DNA of 20,112 bases from CAWJEL01 sp964647255 (GTDB lineage: Bacteria > Chloroflexota > Anaerolineae > CG2-30-64-16), in contig CAZYGI010000066.1 in NCBI GenBank assembly GCA_964647255.1, forward strand, positions 1-20,112. Direction: 5' to 3'. The notes under the pieces are model-generated. The model searched no databases and had not been told where the DNA came from. It saw only the letters and a list, made by a program, of their open reading frames with translations. Made by a program: the position numbers and the translations under genes. Below are positions 16,788-20,112 of this stretch, piece after piece; the first letter of the stretch is position 1; every line of letters starts with the position of its first letter.

Positions 16788-18124
16788 CTACTTGCAGCGG
16801 TTCAGCTCCGCCGGCACGGCGCACGGCGGGGCGGTCTCCTCCGGCTTGAAGAGCGTCACCAGTTCAAAGAACTTGTAGTCCTTGTCGGTGGTGTTGAGCA
16901 GCTTGACCAGCGTCATGGGCTGCAGCAGCGCATGATCCGAGGCGCGCACCTCGTAGTCGCCCTTCGGGCCTTTGAACTTCATGCCTTCAAGAGCCGCGAC
17001 CAGCTTATCGCCATCGGTGTCGCCCTTTGTCGCCTCGATCGCCTGCTTCGCCATGACCGCGCAGTTGAAGCCGGCTTCAGCCCACAGGTCCGGCGGCACC
17101 TGGAAGCGCTTGATGTGCTCCTCGGTCAGGTATTTGTTTTCCNNNNNNNNNNGATGGCGTCGGCGTAGCCTTTCGCCAGGGTCTGGTTGTCGCCCATGCC
17201 GGTGGCGACGGCCATCTGCTTGAAGACGCCCATCTGCGTCATCTGCTGGAACATGGGCACGAAGCCCGAGCCCGACCAGGTCACGATCAGGACATTGGCT
17301 TTCGAGTCCAAGATCTGGTTGATGTAGGGGGTGAAGTCGGTCGTGTCGGGCGGGACGAAGACGGCGCCAGCGCCCTTATCGTCGCCGTTCACGGGGAACT
17401 TGCCGCCGGCGGCCTTGACGATCTTGTAGAAGCCTGCCGCCGACCCCTGGCCGAACGCATTGTCCTGCGAGATCTGGATGAAGTTTTCGCCGAGCTTGAC
17501 CAGCGCGGCGCCCATCGTCAGAGCATCCTGGATGTTCTGGCGGCCGCAGCGGAAGACGTACTGGTTGAAGTTGGCGCCGGTGATCGCATCGGCGGCCGCG
17601 GGGCCGGCGATGTACACCTTCTTGTTCTGCGCCGCGACGCCGCCGACCGCCAACGCGGTCGGTGAGCTGGGCACGCCGACCAGCAGCTCGGCGCCATCCT
17701 TCTCGATCGCCTCGCGCGCCAGCGTGGACCCCGTGTCGGGCTTGCTGGCGGTGTCCTTCAGCACAACCTGGACCGGCCGGCCGGCGATGACGCGGGTGCC
17801 GTTGGTCGCGTAGTCGAGGCCGATCTCGAAGCCGCGCTCGAACAGCGGGCCGTAGATCGCCAGGCCGCCCGAATCATCGGTCAGCTCGGCGATGACGAGC
17901 GGCTTGCCGGTCGCGGCCGCGGGCTCCGGGGCCTTGGTCGGCTCGACCGGGGCTGCGGTGGGTTCCGGGGCTTTGGTCGGCTCAACCGGAGCCTTGGTCG
18001 GCTCGACCGGGGCCGCGGTGGGCGCTGCCGGCGCCGGCGCGGGTGTGGCCGCGCCGCCGCAGGATGCCAGCAACATGGCAAACACGGCGATCAGGCTGAT
18101 GATGAACCATCTGTTGGTACGCAT
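16788..18124 (-). CDS. livK: Branched-chain amino acid type ABC transporter substrate-binding lipoprotein LivK (assembly gap)
   Basis: A periplasmic-binding-protein type 1 lipoprotein feeding the LivGFHM importer. It begins MRTNRWFIISLIAVFAML, followed by lipobox LLASC (Cys22), then a PVEPTKAPEP-type repeat spacer (about 28-70) that would hold the domain off the membrane. The mature domain starts KPLVIAELTDDSGGLAIYGP and has GVPSSPTALAVGGVAAQNKKVYI, FRCGRQNIQDALTMGAALV and NVLIVTWSGSGFVPMFQQM. After 10 Ns (17143-17152) it resumes as ENKYLTEEHIKRFQVPPDLW and runs to TAG at 16788. The two parts are in different frames at a 10-nt gap; a gap of 2 modulo 3 joins them, so this is one gene, not two. 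ATG 18124 has GGAGGAG about 6 nt upstream. Ligand cannot be predicted. Confidence 0.92.
17143..17152. other. Assembly gap (10 N)
   Basis: Ten Ns inside livK. The flanks encode continuous family sequence in different frames, so the true gap should be 2 modulo 3 in length. Confidence 0.95.
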
Positions 18125-18163
18125 GTGTCTCTCCTCCGATTTGGGTTGGTAAGTTGGAAAACC

Positions 18164-18195
18164 GGTAGACTGGTCAACGGGTCAATTGGTATCCG
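18164..18195. repeat. 8-bp periodic GGT repeat upstream of livK
   Basis: Four consecutive 8-bp units, each beginning GGT: GGTAGACT, GGTCAACG, GGTCAATT, GGTATCCG. They lie in the 75-nt spacer between the hydrolase stop and livK. The flanking GGTAAGTTG at 18148-18156 looks like a further degenerate unit. Confidence 0.6.
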
Positions 18196-18199
18196 GGGT

Positions 18200-19027
18200 T
18201 CAACCACCTCCTTTCCCCTGCTGTTCCAGGAAGCCGAGCACCAGGCTATTGAAGGCCAGCGGAGCTTCCCAGCAAACTGCGTGGCCCGCGCCCGGGATGA
18301 TCGCATAGGCCGCGCGCGGTATCTCGCGGGCGATGAGGTCGGCGTAGGCGCGCGGCTTGAGGTTGTCCTCTTCGCCCACCAGCAACAGCGTCGGCGCGGT
18401 GATGCGGTGCAGCTCAGCAGTGATGTTCAGCGCGAGGAAGGCCCGGCAGAGCTCGGCCACCGCAGCGAAGTCGAGCGTTTCATAGCGGCTTCTGGCCTGG
18501 GCGAGCGCGGCCGGGTTGGCCGCGATCCAGCGCTGGCTGAAGTTGAACGGATAGGTCGCGGCGAAGAAGAGTTCCGGATCGCGGCGTTCTGCGGCCGCCA
18601 GCCACATCTCGGCGATGCCGGCGAGCACCGGGTCCACCTGGCTCACCGCCGAGGAGAGCACCAGGCTGCGCGTGCGCTCCGGGTATTTCAGTGCGAAGAC
18701 CATGCTGATTTCTGCGCCGTAGGAGATGCCCGCGATGTGCGCCTGCTGAATGCCCAGCGCGTCGAGCAGCGCGGCCAGGTCGTCGGCGTGCTGCGCCATG
18801 CTGTACGGCCCGACGGGGTGTTCGGACTGCCACTGGCCGCGGCAGTCGTAGCGCAGCACGCGGTAGCGCCGCGCAAAGGCCGGGACCTGGTAGCCCCAGC
18901 TCGCCGTGCTCATCAGGATGCCGTTCGACAGCACCAGAACGTCGGCGCCGGCGGGGCCATCCAGCTCGTAGTAGAGCCGGCAGCCGTTTGCGGTGATCCC
19001 GAACGGACGGGATGATATTTTAGGCAT
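18200..19027 (-). CDS. Alpha/beta hydrolase (enol-lactonase/carboxylesterase-like)
   Basis: A 275-residue alpha/beta hydrolase-fold enzyme. Visible elements: the oxyanion-side strand VLVLSNGILMS (30-40), YDCRGQWQSE (60-69), the nucleophile elbow GISYG with Ser102, acid GEEDN (Asp221 likely) and GAGHAV with His249. The layout resembles 3-oxoadipate enol-lactonase (PcaD-like) and related C-C or ester hydrolases, but the true substrate cannot be read from sequence. There is no signal peptide, so it is cytoplasmic. ATG 19027 overlaps the end of the upstream MaoC-like gene by 8 nt, with AAGGA 8 nt before the start, so the two are translationally linked. livK follows after 75 nt, suggesting one transcription unit. 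Confidence 0.88.
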   Translation of the reverse strand: MPKISSRPFGITANGCRLYYELDGPAGADVLVLSNGILMSTASWGYQVPAFARRYRVLRYDCRGQWQSEHPVGPYSMAQHADDLAALLDALGIQQAHIAGISYGAEISMVFALKYPERTRSLVLSSAVSQVDPVLAGIAEMWLAAAERRDPELFFAATYPFNFSQRWIAANPAALAQARSRYETLDFAAVAELCRAFLALNITAELHRITAPTLLLVGEEDNLKPRAYADLIAREIPRAAYAIIPGAGHAVCWEAPLAFNSLVLGFLEQQGKGGG

Positions 19028-19940
19028 GTTCCAGATCCTTCACCAAGACGAGCGACTCGCCCTCGCAGACGACCCGTCCGCCGGCGGTGCAGGTTCCCCG
19101 CAGGTTCACGAGATCCTTTTCGGGGCGCAGCCGCACGATCTCGACGCGGGCCGTCACCTCCTCGCCCGCATAACACGGTGCGGGGAAGGCCAGCCGCTGC
19201 TTCAGCCAGTTGGTGCCGCGGCCCGGCAGCCGCGTCCCCAACTGGAAAGAAAAGAGCCCGCCGAGGAGCCCGCCCGGCACGCGCAAGCCAGGCCATCCCT
19301 GGGCCTCGGCGTATGCGACATCGCTGAAGGCCGGATTCGTGTCGCCGGACAGGCCGCGATACTCCTGCAGGTCGGTTTCGCTGAAGGTGCGGACGATCTC
19401 GGCCGATTGGCCCAGCGCCAGCCATTTTAGAGCCGGCGCCGACGATCCCATCCCCGGCCCTTCCTCTGCGAGAGGCGGGAAGTCAGGGGAGAAGTTCACC
19501 ACCGTCCGCCCCTGGCAGGCGACCGAGCCGTCCGGCCGGGTGATGACGGTGCTGATATCGGCGAAAGACCCTTCGCTGGAGATGTGGCGCATCCCACCTT
19601 GACTGTTCGGCCCGCTCTGGGTGACAGGAAGATGATGTGGATAGACTGACATGACCTCTAGCCTTACTTCAACTTCCTCGCCGGTGTAAGTGGGCGTGAC
19701 GAATATCAGCTCCTGTTCCCGCTGGACGAAGCCCGGCCCGAGCGCGTCGGTCAGCGCACGACAGATGGTGCTGTAGAGCAGCATTCCGTGGCAAACGGTG
19801 CGGCCGAAGCGTGTGCGGGCGGCGAACGCCGGATCCACATGGATCGGGTTGTCGTCGCCGCTCAGCGCCGCAAAGCGGTCGAAGTCACGCTGGCTGAAGG
19901 TGCGATACAGTGTGGCGACTGCGCCAGGTTGAAGTTCCAT
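19020..19940 (-). CDS. Double-hotdog MaoC-like (enoyl-CoA hydratase-type) protein
   Basis: A 306-residue protein with two MaoC-type hotdog domains in tandem. The N-terminal domain (about 8-100) holds the hydratase-2 motif FAALSGDDNPIHVDP, with candidate catalytic Asp29 and His34 followed by RTVCHGML. The C-terminal domain (about 183-300) repeats the pattern as YRGLSGDTNPAFSD, but the His is replaced by Phe205, so it probably serves a structural or substrate-binding role, as in other double-hotdog hydratases. Such enzymes hydrate or dehydrate CoA thioesters. The residue 104-135 linker (LPVTQSGPNSQGGMRHI) is unlike either domain. Starts at GTG 19955 or ATG 19940 are possible; neither has a strong RBS, and the later ATG is used. 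It appears to be the first gene of the operon leading into the liv genes. Confidence 0.85.
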   Translation of the reverse strand: MELQPGAVATLYRTFSQRDFDRFAALSGDDNPIHVDPAFAARTRFGRTVCHGMLLYSTICRALTDALGPGFVQREQELIFVTPTYTGEEVEVRLEVMSVYPHHLPVTQSGPNSQGGMRHISSEGSFADISTVITRPDGSVACQGRTVVNFSPDFPPLAEEGPGMGSSAPALKWLALGQSAEIVRTFSETDLQEYRGLSGDTNPAFSDVAYAEAQGWPGLRVPGGLLGGLFSFQLGTRLPGRGTNWLKQRLAFPAPCYAGEEVTARVEIVRLRPEKDLVNLRGTCTAGGRVVCEGESLVLVKDLEHA

Positions 19941-20011
19941 AAGCTCACTATCCACACCTGTTCAACCCTTGCTGTACGCGGTACATCCAGGCGTAGATGC
20001 GACCGGCGTTC

Positions 20012-20112
20012 GTAGTAGCGACTTTAGTCGCTGGCGCTGACCGCAACGACTGAAGTCGTTACTACCAAAACCTCGGCAACGACTGAAGTTGTTACTACCA
20101 AAACCTCGGCAA
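20012..20112. repeat. Palindromic element plus 33-bp tandem repeats
   Basis: AGCGACT-TT-AGTCGCT (20017-20032) and AACGACTGAAGTCGTT (20045-20060) joined by a GGCGCTG-type linker reproduce the two-hairpin element seen at 12256-12307. A 33-bp unit (AACGACTGAAGTCGTT plus ACTACCAAAACCTCGGC) then repeats in tandem at 20045-20077 and 20078-20110, and a third copy begins at the window edge. The second unit has one C-to-T change that weakens its palindrome. This lies upstream of the MaoC-like gene; no clear promoter was recognised there. Confidence 0.85.

Noticed and set aside
16788..17099. Separate small gene downstream of a truncated livK
   Set aside because: Its sequence is the normal C-terminal part of a LivK-type binding protein; the split is caused by the 10-N gap.

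Overview
This is about 20 kb of GC-rich bacterial DNA. Every gene I can support lies on the minus strand. It looks like a metagenome-assembled Chloroflexota scaffold, perhaps Anaerolineae-like. I infer this from the Pro/Thr/Ala spacer behind the LivK lipobox, the style of the contractile-injection proteins, and the dispersed short palindromes built on AACGACTGAAGTCGTT. It has not been tested by phylogeny. Three runs of N (1852-1861, 15850-15884, 17143-17152) fall inside genes. They make tail-chaperone, livG and livK genes look broken when they are probably intact.

Left half (1-12052): the promoter-proximal part of an extracellular contractile injection system (eCIS, Afp/PVC/MAC-like). In transcription order it encodes an Afp15-type AAA+ ATPase, a putative cargo protein with a peptidoglycan-binding domain, a DUF4157 putative cargo protein with two HExxH motifs, a DUF4255/Pvc16-like tail-terminator protein, a protein with two carboxypeptidase-regulatory-like domains, a plain tail sheath, a second sheath with a lamin-tail domain at its C terminus, a tail tube protein, a tail-assembly protein, a 52-residue DUF6760 protein, a second tube protein, and a Pro/Ala-rich ORF that runs off the left edge. 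Spike, LysM, baseplate and tape-measure genes are not seen and probably lie beyond position 1. Several junctions overlap (ATGA, TGATG, GTGA), as expected for one co-translated operon. A good sigma70-type promoter (TTGACT-17 bp-TATAGT, 12360-12388), with a perfect inverted repeat just upstream of it, faces this operon.

Right half (12440-19940): a branched-chain amino acid type (Liv/HAAT) ABC uptake operon preceded by two enzyme genes. The order is a double-hotdog MaoC-like protein, an alpha/beta hydrolase, livK (lipoprotein binding protein), livG, livF, livH (unusually long, about 503 aa) and livM, ending in a strong intrinsic terminator at 12440-12486. The two enzymes suggest that the transported compound may be an organic or aromatic acid processed as a CoA thioester rather than an amino acid; that is inference.

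Repeats: palindromic repeats of one family occur at 1-258, 12256-12307 and 20012-20112, so they flank both modules. At the left edge they lie in phase inside an open reading frame, where each copy encodes the peptide FSRSA. A nested 135-bp palindrome separates livK from livG.
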